This document shows, in pieces, positions 35,121-44,602 of a stretch of 64,000 nucleotides of DNA. Every line of letters starts with the position of its first letter. The first letter of the stretch is position 1. Position numbers and translations under genes: made by a program. The stretch is from positions 434,001-498,000 of the forward strand of contig NZ_CP094526.1 in NCBI RefSeq assembly GCF_029910095.1. The letters run 5' to 3'. Source of the stretch: Bradyrhizobium sp. ISRA464. GTDB taxonomy: Bacteria > Pseudomonadota > Alphaproteobacteria > Rhizobiales > Xanthobacteraceae. The notes beneath the pieces are model-generated. The model did no database searches, had not been told where the DNA came from, and saw only the letters and a program-made list of their open reading frames with translations.

Positions 35121-35843
35121 TCACTTGTTGAAAGTCTCCTGACCATGGAGCAGCTGCGCGTACCGGGTCTTGACCGTGGCGTAGCACTCGCACGTGGTCT
35201 TGATCAGCCCGTCGAGATTGATGATCTCGATGTGACCGCGGCTGTAGTGGATGAAGTTCGCCTGCTGCAAGGTGTGGGCTACCAGCGACACGCTGTTGCG
35301 TCGGGCGCCGATCATCTGCGCTATCGATTCCTGCGTCAGGACGAACTTGTTGCTGCAGGCGAGATCGCGCGTTTGCAGCAGGCATCGCGCCAGCCGCGAC
35401 TCCACGGTGTGGGCAGCGTTGCAGCCGGCAGTCTGCTGGATCTGCGCGTAGACGGCGAGCCCGTGCCGCGTCAGCGCTGCGCGAAATGTCGGGCTCAGCC
35501 CGGCCGCCTTCCGCAAGGCCTCGACCTCGATCGTCGAGGCGACGCCCGGCACCAGCACCACCGCGCTGTTCAGCGTGGGAGCCTCGCCGAGCCCGGCGAA
35601 CGCACCGAAGATGCTGTCGCGGCCGACCATCGCGACCTGCACGTGCTCGCCTCGGGCGAGCTTGACCACCAGCGAGATCACGCCCTTGTGCGGCAGATAT
35701 GCGCGCTTGAGCATCTCGTCGGCTTCGATCAGCACCGTATCCGCAACCAGGTCGACGGTTTGCAGGTGCCGCCGGATCAATTCGAAATCGTTCGCCGACA
35801 GTGACGACAGGAAACCGTTAGGTGATCGCGAAGCCGTATCCAA
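35121..35843 (-). CDS. Crp/Fnr-family transcriptional regulator (paralog 1)
   Basis: 240 residues from a TTG at 35843. That start is chosen because GGAGG lies five bases before it and because it aligns with the start of paralog 2 (DTASRSPNGFL against SAVTRPPNRLL). A cyclic-nucleotide-binding fold (about 15-130) is followed by a Crp helix-turn-helix (LTQESIAQMIGARRNSVSLVAHTLQQANFIHYSRGHIEI). No FNR-type iron-sulfur cysteine cluster is visible. The tail TCECYATVK is shared with paralog 2. A third-party signal and its targets are unknown. Confidence 0.88.
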   Translation of the reverse strand: MDTASRSPNGFLSSLSANDFELIRRHLQTVDLVADTVLIEADEMLKRAYLPHKGVISLVVKLARGEHVQVAMVGRDSIFGAFAGLGEAPTLNSAVVLVPGVASTIEVEALRKAAGLSPTFRAALTRHGLAVYAQIQQTAGCNAAHTVESRLARCLLQTRDLACSNKFVLTQESIAQMIGARRNSVSLVAHTLQQANFIHYSRGHIEIINLDGLIKTTCECYATVKTRYAQLLHGQETFNK

Positions 35844-36001
35844 AGCAACCTCCAGCCTGCCGGCAAAGCTTGTCTCTGGCACCGACGCGCGCAGTCGTAC
35901 GCGCCCGCAACCTATCTTGGCACGTCTTGAGTTTAATAAAAATAGGTCTATTGCCGCATACTGTTGACCGCTGCGTCTGGGCTCGTTGCTCGCTCGCGCG
36001 A

Positions 36002-36712
36002 TCAATCCTCGGACCCAACCCATTGCGCGGCATACGCCTTGACCGTCGCGTAGCACTCGCAGGCAGCCTTCTGCAAACCGTTGACATCGGTGATTTCGAT
36101 ATGTCCGCGGCTATAGCGGAGGACGCCGGCCTGCTGAAATCCATGCGCGACGATCGAGACGGCATTGCGCCGGACACCGATCATCTGCGCCAGCATCTCC
36201 TGGGTCAGCGGCAACGCCTCGCTGCCGCACAGGTCGCGTGCGCGCAGCAGCCATCGCGACAGTCGCGCCTCGACCGGATGCGACACGTTGCACGCCACGG
36301 ACTGCTGCGCCTGTGCCATCAACGCCTGCTCATGGAGAGCGACCAGGGTTCGAAACGCGACTCCGCGCTCGGCCGCCTCGCGGAAATCCTCCGCCCGCAG
36401 CATCGAAGCCGTCCCCGGGACCGCGACGATCGCGTCCGTGAGCAGCGGGCGGCTGTGAAGCGCGGCGACCGCTCCAACGACGCCGTCGCGGCCGATCGTC
36501 GCGATCTCGACCGACTGTCCGTCGGACAAATTGACCATCAGCGAAATGATGCCGCCGTGCGGGAGATAGACCCGCTGCACCGGCGTGCCGGCGTTGGCTA
36601 GCACAGCGTCCTTGGTCAGTTCGACGGTTTCGAGAAGCGGGTGGAGTTGCGCGAACTCTGCCGCAGGCAGCGCTTGCAACAAACGATTGGGCGGACGCGT
36701 TACCGCAGACAT
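36002..36712 (-). CDS. Crp/Fnr-family transcriptional regulator (paralog 2)
   Basis: 236 residues from the ATG at 36712 with AGGAG. Same architecture as the preceding gene: effector domain (about 15-130) and HTH (LTQEMLAQMIGVRRNAVSIVAHGFQQAGVLRYSRGHIEI), ending ACECYATVKAYA. The two are close paralogs in tandem, 158 bases apart, probably a duplication; divergence is strongest in the effector pocket. Confidence 0.9.
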   Translation of the reverse strand: MSAVTRPPNRLLQALPAAEFAQLHPLLETVELTKDAVLANAGTPVQRVYLPHGGIISLMVNLSDGQSVEIATIGRDGVVGAVAALHSRPLLTDAIVAVPGTASMLRAEDFREAAERGVAFRTLVALHEQALMAQAQQSVACNVSHPVEARLSRWLLRARDLCGSEALPLTQEMLAQMIGVRRNAVSIVAHGFQQAGVLRYSRGHIEITDVNGLQKAACECYATVKAYAAQWVGSED

Positions 36713-37243
36713 TGGATCTCCTGCCGAGGGCGGGAGCACTACGGTCTCACATCACCTACTCTTGGCGTTTGGAACGGCAGCGAACATAGCCGGCCTGCGC
36801 AATTTTGCACAAGAGTTGCGGTACTCACTTTATACACCTAGACGGTAGAAAGTTGCGATTGGCTCGCGTTTTGCGCGAAGAGCGCATGCCTACGGCTGGC
36901 GAACGGTTTCGCCATTTCCGTGGCATTGTTGATTTTCTGTTAACGCCGTCGCTTGTCCCAACGACACGAGTCCGATCGCACTTCGATCGATCGGTCGAAT
37001 GGCGCGAAAGCCCGCACGCTGTACGCAATCTTTGGTGACTTGGCGTGCGTTCGGGCGCCGCTTGAACGCCCCTATATCGCAGGGCACAGGTTCCCCATGG
37101 ACTGACCTCGCGAGCGCTCTTCTGGGTATTAGTACGGAGGAGCTCTTTAACGAACGGGTAGCGCGGACGGGCCAGTGTCACACGGTCGCCGTGTGAAACT
37201 TGCGGCGTCGCGTCAATCGTGCTCATCCAGAAGGGTATCCAGT
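36713..37243. other. spacer before flagellin
   Basis: 531 bases between paralog 2 and the flagellin gene; no gene supported. A half-matching copy of the shared dyad (GGGTATTAGTACGG, 37124-37137; GTA-N4-TAC conserved) lies 110 bases before flagellin. Flagellar sigma boxes could not be placed with confidence. Confidence 0.45.
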
Positions 37244-38842
37244 ATGTCCGGCATCGTCCTTTCGGCTTCGGTCCGCCAGAATCTGCTTTCGCTGCAGTCG
37301 ACCGCCGATCTGCTCGCCACCACGCAGAACCGCCTTGCCACCGGCAAGAAGGTCAACACTGCGCTCGACAATCCGACCAACTTCTTCACGGCGCAGTCGC
37401 TCGACAACCGCGCCAGCGACATCAACAACCTGCTCGACGGCATCAGCAACGGCGTGCAGGTGCTGCAGGCCGCCAACACCGGCATCACCTCGCTGCAGAA
37501 GCTGGTCGACAGCGCCAAGTCGGTCGCCAACCAGGCGCTGCAGGCCGCCGTCGGCTATTCCCAGAAGTCTTCGGTGTCGACCGCCGCGATCACCGGCGCG
37601 ACTGCTGACAACCTCCTCGGCACAACCACCTACAGCAACGCCCAGCTTACCGGCTCCGTCGTCAACAACAACTTGTCGACGCCCGCTGCGATCACGTCGG
37701 CCACCAAGCTCGTCAGCGCGGCCAACTCCGACACCTTGGCGGCGACGCCGACCGGCGTCCTCACCGTGAACGGCAAGACGATCACGTTCTCGACGGCGCA
37801 GACCACCTCGACCACCGACGCGTCCGGCAACGTCACCCTCGGCACCGGTGCGGGCAGCACGCTGACCGTCGGCGACCTGCTCACGGCGATCGACGGCATC
37901 ACGGGTGCGGCCACCGCCTCCTCCGTGTCGGGCGGCAAGCTCCAGATCAGCACCGGCACCGCCCAGGATCTCGTGATCTCCGGCACCGGCACCTCGCTGA
38001 CCGCCTTCGGCCTGACCGCCGGCACCACCGCGCGCACCGCGAGCACCCCGCTGGGTGGCCTGATCCTGACGATCGGCGCGACCGGCAACGGCACCGCCAC
38101 CAACATCACCTTCGGCACCGGCGCGGGCCAGGTGAAGTCCCTCAACGACCTGAACACCGCGCTTGCGGCCAACAACCTGCAGGCCTCGCTCAGCTCGGCC
38201 GGTGCGCTCACCATCAGCACCACCAACGATGCCGCCTCCGCGACCATCGGCACGATCGGCGGCACGGCAGCCGGCGCCGGCAAGCTGTTCAACGGCCTGG
38301 CGGGCAGCGCCCCGGTGCAGGATCCGACCGCGCTGGCCAACCGTGCCAACCTGGTCGACCAGTACAACAACATCCTGGACCAGATTACCACGACGGCCCA
38401 GGACGCGTCGTACAACGGCATCAACCTGCTCAACGGCGATCAGCTCAAGTTGACCTTCAACGAGACGGGCTCCTCGACGCTGAAGATCCAGGGCGTGACC
38501 TTCAATGCCACAGGTCTCAACCTCACCAAGCTGACAGCCGGAACCGACTTCCTGGACAACGCTTCGGCCAACGCCACGCTGAAGACGCTCAACACCGCGA
38601 GCGGCCAGCTGCGGACCCAGGCGTCGACCCTCGGCTCGAACCTGTCGATCGTGCAGATCCGTCAGGACTTCTCGAAGAACCTGATCAACGTGCTGCAGAC
38701 CGGCTCGTCCAACCTGACGCTGGCCGACACCAACGAGGAAGCGGCGAACAGCCAGGCGCTGTCGACCCGCCAGTCGATCGCGGTGTCCGCGCTGGCGCTG
38801 GCCAACCAGTCGCAGCAGAGCGTTCTGCAGCTGCTCCGCTAA
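37244..38842 (+). CDS. flagellin
   Basis: 532 residues from the ATG at 37244 (MSGIVLSASVRQNLLSLQ). The N-terminal D0/D1 helices (about 1-110, GKKVNTALDNPTNFFTAQSL) and C-terminal D1/D0 helices (about 440-532, SIVQIRQDFSKNLINVLQ to QQSVLQLLR) are conserved. The Thr/Gly/Ala-rich middle (about 125-360) forms the surface-exposed D2/D3 part, large for flagellins and typical of Bradyrhizobium. Exported by the flagellar secretion system; no signal peptide. A strong terminator follows. Confidence 0.95.
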   Translation: MSGIVLSASVRQNLLSLQSTADLLATTQNRLATGKKVNTALDNPTNFFTAQSLDNRASDINNLLDGISNGVQVLQAANTGITSLQKLVDSAKSVANQALQAAVGYSQKSSVSTAAITGATADNLLGTTTYSNAQLTGSVVNNNLSTPAAITSATKLVSAANSDTLAATPTGVLTVNGKTITFSTAQTTSTTDASGNVTLGTGAGSTLTVGDLLTAIDGITGAATASSVSGGKLQISTGTAQDLVISGTGTSLTAFGLTAGTTARTASTPLGGLILTIGATGNGTATNITFGTGAGQVKSLNDLNTALAANNLQASLSSAGALTISTTNDAASATIGTIGGTAAGAGKLFNGLAGSAPVQDPTALANRANLVDQYNNILDQITTTAQDASYNGINLLNGDQLKLTFNETGSSTLKIQGVTFNATGLNLTKLTAGTDFLDNASANATLKTLNTASGQLRTQASTLGSNLSIVQIRQDFSKNLINVLQTGSSNLTLADTNEEAANSQALSTRQSIAVSALALANQSQQSVLQLLR

Positions 38843-38870
38843 GCGCTGCCGCGACAGGCATCGATATGAA

Positions 38871-38903
38871 GGCGGCGGAGAAAACTCCGCCGCCTTTGTC
38901 TTG
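38871..38903 (+). terminator. rho-independent terminator after flagellin
   Basis: Perfect 10-bp stem GGCGGCGGAG (38871-38880) / CTCCGCCGCC (38885-38894), AAAA loop, then TTTGTCTT. 28 bases past the stop codon. Confidence 0.88.
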
Positions 38904-39122
38904 CGCGCCTTCCACCTGGAGCGCGGTGCGCGATCGCGCCGACGTGCGCGTGTCGCGTCATGGCATGCTGCGGCCAGGCTTAACAGCCGCTTGTTGCAAT
39001 TTGATTCAATTCGCGGCGCTCGCCGGACGTTGTTCTACCTGCGCGAGTAGTAAGTGTCTGTTCTTTCGAGCGCGGCCGAGGCCGCAGAATGCATCTCCCA
39101 ACTCCTTGAAATGCCTCATGGT

Positions 39123-39136
39123 CCGTATTTGCACGG
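39123..39136. promoter_or_regulatory. inverted repeat CCGTA-TTTG-CACGG (site B)
   Basis: Dyad within the palindrome GTCCGT-N6-ACGGAC (39121-39138), centre 90 bases before the cheA start codon. Confidence 0.62.
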
Positions 39137-39219
39137 ACAGCAAAATTAACGTCGCCGTGAAGTTGGCGAGGTTATCGATAGGCGGCGACCATTCCGTAGC
39201 ACTTTGAGGGCCGATTCCG

Positions 39220-41928
39220 ATGGACGATTTGTTGCGCGAGTTCCTGACGGAGAGCAGCGAGAGCCTGGACACGGTCGACAACCAGCTGGTGCAGTTCGAG
39301 CAGGATCCGAACAACGCCAAGATCCTGGATAACATCTTCCGCCTGGTGCACACGATCAAGGGGACCTGCGGCTTCCTCGGGCTGCCGCGGCTGGAAGCGC
39401 TGGCGCATGCCGGCGAGACCTTGATGGGCAAGTTCCGCGACGGCATGCCGGTGACCGCCGAGGCGGTGACGCTGATCCTGTCCTCGATCGACCGCATCAA
39501 GGAGATTTTGGCCGGGCTCGAGGCCACCGAGGCCGAGCCCGCCGGCACCGACCGCGACCTGATCGATCAGCTGGAAGCCATGGTCGAGCGCGGCATGGCG
39601 GCGATGGCAGATGAGGCGGCGGTGCCGGTGGTCGAGGCGCCGCCGATGCAGCCGGCGGTGACCGCGGGCACGCTGGTGGCGCAGACGCTGGAGCGGCCGC
39701 TGCGTCCGGGCGAGGTCTCGCTCGACGAGCTCGAGCGCGCCTTCCGCGAGACCGCAACCGAGGTGGCGGTGCCGGCGCCCGTGGCCAGGCCCGCCGCGGC
39801 GCCTGCGGTTGAAGCCGCCGAGGCCGCGAAGAAGCCGGCGCGCAGGACCGCGGCCGCCGAGGCCGAGGTCGAGGGCGGCGACAAGATCGCCCACCAGTCG
39901 ATCCGGGTCAATGTCGACACCCTCGAGCACCTGATGACCATGGTCTCCGAGCTGGTGTTGACCCGCAACCAGCTCTTGGAGATCTCGCGCCGCAACGAGG
40001 ACACCGAGTTCAAGGTGCCGCTGCAGCGGCTCTCCAACGTCACCGCCGAGCTGCAGGAGGGCGTCATGAAGACGCGGATGCAGCCGATCGGCAACGCCTG
40101 GCAGAAGCTGCCGCGCATCGTCCGCGACCTCTCCGGCGAACTCGGCAAGCAGATCGAACTCGAGATGCACGGCGCCGACACCGAGCTCGACCGCCAGGTG
40201 CTCGACCTGATCAAGGACCCGTTGACGCACATGGTGCGCAACTCCGCCGACCACGGCCTGGAGACCCCGGCCGAGCGGGCAGCGGCCGGCAAGGGCGAGC
40301 AGGGCACGATTCGCCTCTCTGCCTATCACGAGGGCGGCCACATCATCATCTGCATCGCCGACAATGGGCGCGGCCTCCACACCGAGCGGATCAAGGCCAA
40401 GGCGCTCTCGAACGGCCTCGTCACCGAGGCCGAACTCGAGAAGATGACGGAAGCGCAGATCCACAAGTTCATCTTCGCGCCGGGCTTCTCCACCGCCGCG
40501 CAGGTCACCTCGGTGTCCGGCCGCGGCGTCGGCATGGACGTGGTGCGCACCAATATCGACCAGATCGGCGGCACCATCGACATCAAGAGCGTGGCCGGCG
40601 AGGGCGCCTCCGTCACCATCAAGATCCCGCTGACTTTGGCGATCGTCTCCGCTTTGATCGTGGAGGCCGGCGGCGACCGCTTCGCGATCCCGCAGCTCTC
40701 GGTGGTCGAGCTGGTGCGGGCCCGCGCCAACTCCGAGCACCGCATCGAGCGCATCAAGGACACCGCGGTCTTGCGGCTGCGCAACAAGCTGCTGCCGCTG
40801 ATCCATCTCAAGAAGCTGCTCAACATCGACGACGGCGCGACCACCGAGGCCGAGCACGGCTTCATCGTGGTGACCCAGGTCGGCAGCCAGACCTTCGGCA
40901 TCGTGGTCGACGGCGTGTTCCACACCGAGGAGATCGTGGTCAAGCCGATGTCGACCAAGCTGCGCCACATCGACATGTTCTCCGGCAACACCATTTTGGG
41001 CGATGGCGCGGTGATCATGATCATCGACCCCAACGGCATTGCCAAAGCGCTCGGCGCCTCCGGCTCGGCGGCCCATGCCGTGGCCGACGACAGTGCCGCT
41101 TCGCATGCCTTAAGCGGCGAGCAGCTGACCTCGCTCTTGGTGTTCCGCGCCGGCACCAGCCAGCCCAAGGCGGTGCCGCTCGGCCTCGTCACCCGGCTCG
41201 AGGAGATCGCCACCGACAAGATCGAGCTCAGTAACGGCCGCCACATGGTGCAGTACCGCGAGCAGCTGATGCCGCTGGTGCAGATGAAAGGCGTCCAGGT
41301 GCAGACGCAGGGCGCGCAGCCGATCCTGGTGTTCGCCGACGACGGCCGCTCGATGGGGCTCGTGGTCGACGAGATCATCGACATCGTCGAGGAGCGGCTC
41401 AACATCGAGGTCGCGGGCGCGCAGGACGGCATTTTGGGCTCGGCGGTGATCAAGGGCCAGGCCACCGAGGTGATCGACGTCGGCCACTTCCTGCCGATGG
41501 CGTTTGCCGACTGGTTCTCGCGCAAGGAGATGCGGCCGTCGGCCAGCGCGCAGTCGGTGCTGCTGGTCGACGACTCCGCGTTCTTCCGCAACATGCTGGC
41601 GCCGGTCCTGAAGGCCGCCGGCTACAAGGTGCGGACCGCGCCAAATGCGCAGGAGGGGCTCGCCGCGCTGCGCTCGGGGCAGGCCTTCGACGTCGTGCTG
41701 ACCGACATCGAGATGCCCGAGATGAACGGCTTCGAGTTCGCCGAGAGCATCCGCTCTGACCACAATCTGACCGGGCTGCCGATCATCGCGCTGTCGGCGA
41801 TGGTGTCGCCGGCGGCGATCGAGCGCGGCCGGCAGGCCGGCTTCCACGATTACGTCGCCAAGTTCGACCGTCCCGGGCTGATCGCGGCGCTGAAGGAGCA
41901 GACCGCCGAGATCCGGAAAGCGGCCTGA
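39220..41928 (+). CDS. cheA: chemotaxis histidine kinase CheA with C-terminal receiver domain
   Basis: 902 residues. HPt domain with phospho-acceptor H44 (RLVHTIKGTCGFLG), an Ala/Pro linker, dimerisation and HATPase domains (about 230-470; VRNSADHGLETP, DNGRGLHTE, GRGVGMDVV), then two CheW-like modules (about 475-610 and 630-770). A CheY-like receiver (about 785-902) follows, with phospho-acceptor D829 in VVLTDIEMPEMNG. The fused receiver may act as a phosphate sink or an adaptation element. First gene of the che operon; cheW follows after 23 bases. Confidence 0.95.
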   Translation: MDDLLREFLTESSESLDTVDNQLVQFEQDPNNAKILDNIFRLVHTIKGTCGFLGLPRLEALAHAGETLMGKFRDGMPVTAEAVTLILSSIDRIKEILAGLEATEAEPAGTDRDLIDQLEAMVERGMAAMADEAAVPVVEAPPMQPAVTAGTLVAQTLERPLRPGEVSLDELERAFRETATEVAVPAPVARPAAAPAVEAAEAAKKPARRTAAAEAEVEGGDKIAHQSIRVNVDTLEHLMTMVSELVLTRNQLLEISRRNEDTEFKVPLQRLSNVTAELQEGVMKTRMQPIGNAWQKLPRIVRDLSGELGKQIELEMHGADTELDRQVLDLIKDPLTHMVRNSADHGLETPAERAAAGKGEQGTIRLSAYHEGGHIIICIADNGRGLHTERIKAKALSNGLVTEAELEKMTEAQIHKFIFAPGFSTAAQVTSVSGRGVGMDVVRTNIDQIGGTIDIKSVAGEGASVTIKIPLTLAIVSALIVEAGGDRFAIPQLSVVELVRARANSEHRIERIKDTAVLRLRNKLLPLIHLKKLLNIDDGATTEAEHGFIVVTQVGSQTFGIVVDGVFHTEEIVVKPMSTKLRHIDMFSGNTILGDGAVIMIIDPNGIAKALGASGSAAHAVADDSAASHALSGEQLTSLLVFRAGTSQPKAVPLGLVTRLEEIATDKIELSNGRHMVQYREQLMPLVQMKGVQVQTQGAQPILVFADDGRSMGLVVDEIIDIVEERLNIEVAGAQDGILGSAVIKGQATEVIDVGHFLPMAFADWFSRKEMRPSASAQSVLLVDDSAFFRNMLAPVLKAAGYKVRTAPNAQEGLAALRSGQAFDVVLTDIEMPEMNGFEFAESIRSDHNLTGLPIIALSAMVSPAAIERGRQAGFHDYVAKFDRPGLIAALKEQTAEIRKAA

Positions 41929-41951
41929 CGGGACCCAGGGAAACAGGAGCG

Positions 41952-42425
41952 ATGACCAGCAAGAGCGAAGCGAGCGAAGGCATCATGGCCGAATACATCA
42001 CCGCCGTGATCGGCGGGCAGCTGTTCGGGCTGCCGATCTCGCGGGTGCAGGACGTGTTCATGCCGGAGCGGCTGACGCGGGTGCCGCTGTCGTCGGCGGA
42101 GATCGCCGGCGTGCTCAACCTGCGCGGCCGCATCGTCACCGTGGTCGACATGCGCGCCCGGCTCGGCCTGCCCCGGGCCGGCGACGGCAAGGCGATGATG
42201 GCGGTCGGCGTCGACCTGCGCGGCGAATCCTACGGGCTGCTGATCGACCAGATCGGCGAGGTCCTGCGGCTGCCCGAGGCGGGCCGCGAGGACAACCCGG
42301 TCAACCTCGATCCCCGCATGGCCAAGCTCGCCGGCGGCGTCCACCGTCTCGACGGCCAGCTCATGGTCGTCCTCGATGTCGATCGCGTGCTCGAATTGAT
42401 GCCAGACGCCAAGGCTGCTGCGTAA
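41952..42425 (+). CDS. cheW: chemotaxis coupling protein CheW
   Basis: 157 residues behind ACAGGAG. Single CheW/SH3-like domain: FGLPISRVQDVFMP, LNLRGRIVTVVDMRARLGL and YGLLIDQIGEVLRLP. It bridges receptors and CheA at the inner membrane. Cotranscribed with cheA. Confidence 0.95.
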   Translation: MTSKSEASEGIMAEYITAVIGGQLFGLPISRVQDVFMPERLTRVPLSSAEIAGVLNLRGRIVTVVDMRARLGLPRAGDGKAMMAVGVDLRGESYGLLIDQIGEVLRLPEAGREDNPVNLDPRMAKLAGGVHRLDGQLMVVLDVDRVLELMPDAKAAA

Positions 42426-42469
42426 TACGCTGGCCGCGAAGACGGCTGGTTCAACAAGGAGGCAAACAC

Positions 42470-42859
42470 ATGAAGACATGTCTTGTTGTCGACGATTCCG
42501 GCGTGGTGCGGAAGATCGCACGCCGCATCCTCGAAGGAATGGATTTCACTGTTATCGAGGCCGAGGACGGCGAGAAGGCGCTCGAGGCCTGCAAACGCGG
42601 AATGCCGGACGCGGTGCTGCTCGACTGGAACATGCCCGTGATGGACGGCTTCGAATTCCTGGTGCAGCTCCGCCGGATGCCCGACGGCGATGCACCGAAA
42701 GTGGTGTTCTGCACCACCGAGAACGGCATCGATCACATCTCGCGTGCGCTGCATGCCGGCGCCAACGAGTACATCATGAAGCCGTTCGACAAGGACATCG
42801 TCACCGCGAAGTTCCAGGAAGTCGGACTGCTTGCACTCGATCTGCCCACCGAAGCCTGA
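42470..42859 (+). CDS. cheY: CheY-type single-domain response regulator
   Basis: 129 residues, preceded by AAGGAGG. Receiver only: acidic pair in VVDDSGVVRKI, phospho-acceptor D52 in AVLLDWNMPVMDGFEF, the Thr in VVFCTTENG and Lys in YIMKPFDK. It carries phosphoryl groups from CheA to the flagellar motor. Confidence 0.94.
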   Translation: MKTCLVVDDSGVVRKIARRILEGMDFTVIEAEDGEKALEACKRGMPDAVLLDWNMPVMDGFEFLVQLRRMPDGDAPKVVFCTTENGIDHISRALHAGANEYIMKPFDKDIVTAKFQEVGLLALDLPTEA

Positions 42860-42895
42860 CGCCAGTTTCATCTTTTTTGCCCTTGCGAGGCTCCA

Positions 42896-43765
42896 GTGAC
42901 GCCCCCCGACTATGAGTATCTGCGTAAGCTCCTGAAGGATCATTCAGGGCTCGACCTGTCCGCAGACAAGCAGTACCTGATCGAAAGCCGCCTGCTTCCG
43001 CTGGCGCGCAAGTCCGGTTTGTCCGGCATCCCTGACCTGGTGACGAAGATCAAGGGCGGTTCGTCCTCGCTCGTCGTCCAGGTGGTCGAAGCCATGACCA
43101 CCAACGAGACCTTCTTCTTTCGCGACAAGGTGCCGTTCGATCACTTCCGCAACACGATCATGCCGGAGCTCCTGAAGGCGCGTGCCGCACGCAGGAGCGT
43201 CCGGATCTGGTGCGCCGCGGGATCGACGGGTCAGGAGCCCTATTCGCTGGCGATGTGCCTGAAGGAGATGGGCGCAGTACTGGCGGGTTGGCGGGTCGAG
43301 ATCATCGCGACCGACCTGTCGCAGGAGGTGCTGGAGAAATCGAAGGCCGGCATTTACAGCCAGTTCGAGGTGCAGCGCGGACTGCCGATCCAGATGCTGG
43401 TCAAGTACTTCAAGCAATCGGGCGAGTTCTGGCAGATCAATCCTGAGTTGCGCACGATGGTGCAGCACCGCCAGCTCAACCTGCTGCACGATTTTTCCCA
43501 GCTCGGCGCCTTCGATGTGATCTTCTGTCGCAACGTGCTGATCTATTTCGATCAGGACACCAAGATCAACGTCTTCAACCGCCTCGCCAGATCGATGGAG
43601 GCCGACGGCTTCCTGGTGCTGGGCGCCGCCGAAACCGTGGTCGGCCTGACGGACGGATTCAAGCCGTTCCCCGAACGGCGCGGCCTGTATCGGCCGAGCG
43701 GCGCGCGGACGTCGGCGGCAGGAGCCGTCCTGCCGAGGGTCGCCGCCATGGCAGCGAGGCTTTGA
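42896..43765 (+). CDS. cheR: chemotaxis protein methyltransferase CheR
   Basis: 289 residues starting with GTG (GCGAGG upstream). Helical N-terminal domain then SAM-binding fold: VRIWCAAGSTGQEPYSLAM, IIATDLSQEVLEKSKAGIYSQFEVQRGL and FDVIFCRNVLIYFD. It methylates glutamates of chemoreceptors. No cheB or receptor gene is in the window. Confidence 0.95.
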   Translation: MTPPDYEYLRKLLKDHSGLDLSADKQYLIESRLLPLARKSGLSGIPDLVTKIKGGSSSLVVQVVEAMTTNETFFFRDKVPFDHFRNTIMPELLKARAARRSVRIWCAAGSTGQEPYSLAMCLKEMGAVLAGWRVEIIATDLSQEVLEKSKAGIYSQFEVQRGLPIQMLVKYFKQSGEFWQINPELRTMVQHRQLNLLHDFSQLGAFDVIFCRNVLIYFDQDTKINVFNRLARSMEADGFLVLGAAETVVGLTDGFKPFPERRGLYRPSGARTSAAGAVLPRVAAMAARL

Positions 43766-43767
43766 CC

Positions 43768-44088
43768 ATGACGGAAGATGGCAAACTCGTCGAACGCGTC
43801 ACGTTCAGCAGGGGCTTTGATGTCTGCATCATGGCCATCGACGGCACCTGGCGGCGCGACTGCCGGCTCGACGCCATCTCCGACACGGACGCAGCCCTCA
43901 CAGTGGAAGGTTCCATTCAGGGGCTCAATCTAAAGGAGTTTTTCCTGCTGCTGTCGTCGACCGGGCTCGCCTATCGCCGTTGCGAACTGATCCGTGTCAA
44001 CGGCACCGAACTGGACGTCGGCTTCCTCAAGGGCAAGCCGAGCAAGAAGCGATCAGCCTCCGGCGAAGCCGTCCGGGTCGGGGCCTGA
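43768..44088 (+). CDS. PilZ-like domain protein
   Basis: 106 residues; starts two bases after the cheR stop, so coupled to it. A single small beta-barrel is predicted: RDCRLDAISDTDAALTV ... LKEFFLLLSSTGLAYRRCELIRVNGTELDVGFL. The order of motifs resembles PilZ, but the RxxxR and DxSxxG c-di-GMP-binding motifs are not clear, so it may be a degenerate PilZ. Confidence 0.7.
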   Translation: MTEDGKLVERVTFSRGFDVCIMAIDGTWRRDCRLDAISDTDAALTVEGSIQGLNLKEFFLLLSSTGLAYRRCELIRVNGTELDVGFLKGKPSKKRSASGEAVRVGA

Positions 44089-44229
44089 CCTAGCCCGCGC
44101 GTTCCGTCAAATCTGCCATCATCCCGAACTGAGCGCGGAACAGATCGCGATCTTATGTGTTGGAGCGCCAATGGCGCAATCTGCGTGACAGCCGTCCGCC
44201 GCGGCGCGGTCGTTTCCGGACCGGCGGAT

Positions 44230-44538
44230 GAGTTCAGGATGCGTGTCGGGGTCTCGGAGTCGAGCAGCCGACCAAGCGCGGCACCGAGGCCAACGTCACA
44301 GGCTTTCAAGGCAGTGGATGCGACCATATAGCGTGGCATAACATCGTCCAGGACGAAGATGTTGCTGGCGGCGTCCTGCTCGGCGAGCAGGGCTTCACGC
44401 GCAATCACGGACTCGATCAGCCGTAGGCTCGCCTGGACGTGCCCGATCAGACGCAACCAGGTCCGCCACAATCATGTTGTAGGGATCATTGCCTTCGTCC
44501 GAGCACGCCGCAACGTTATCCGCCGCTGCATTTCTCAT
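44230..44538 (-). pseudogene. small hypothetical gene broken by a one-base frameshift
   Basis: From the ATG at 44538, with a GGAG site, the frame reads MRNAAADNVAACSDEGNDPYNMIVADLVA, then turns to nonsense and stops. If one base is dropped near 44451, it continues as LIGHVQASLRLIESVIAREALLAEQ and SNIFVLDDVMPRYMVASTALKACDVGLG for about 65 more residues. Both halves have ordinary protein composition. So either a true frameshift mutation or a sequencing error. The 3' end is uncertain. It is divergent from the FixJ-type gene and shares its regulatory spacer. Confidence 0.5.
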
Positions 44539-44602
44539 GCATGTTTCTCCACGACCTCCACTTTTAGGGAATGCGGTGCTACTTGTGCGTTAAGCGGACG
44601 TC

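Larger units (their letters stand above)
38843..39219. other. spacer between flagellin and the che operon
   Basis: 377 bases without a gene. It holds the flagellin terminator (38871-38903) and, near its end, the cheA-side inverted repeat (39123-39136). Confidence 0.6.

Noticed and set aside
36825..37226. 133-aa minus-strand ORF before flagellin
   Set aside because: Composition is Arg/Ser/Pro-rich like other antisense frames and there is no ribosome site or recognisable motif.
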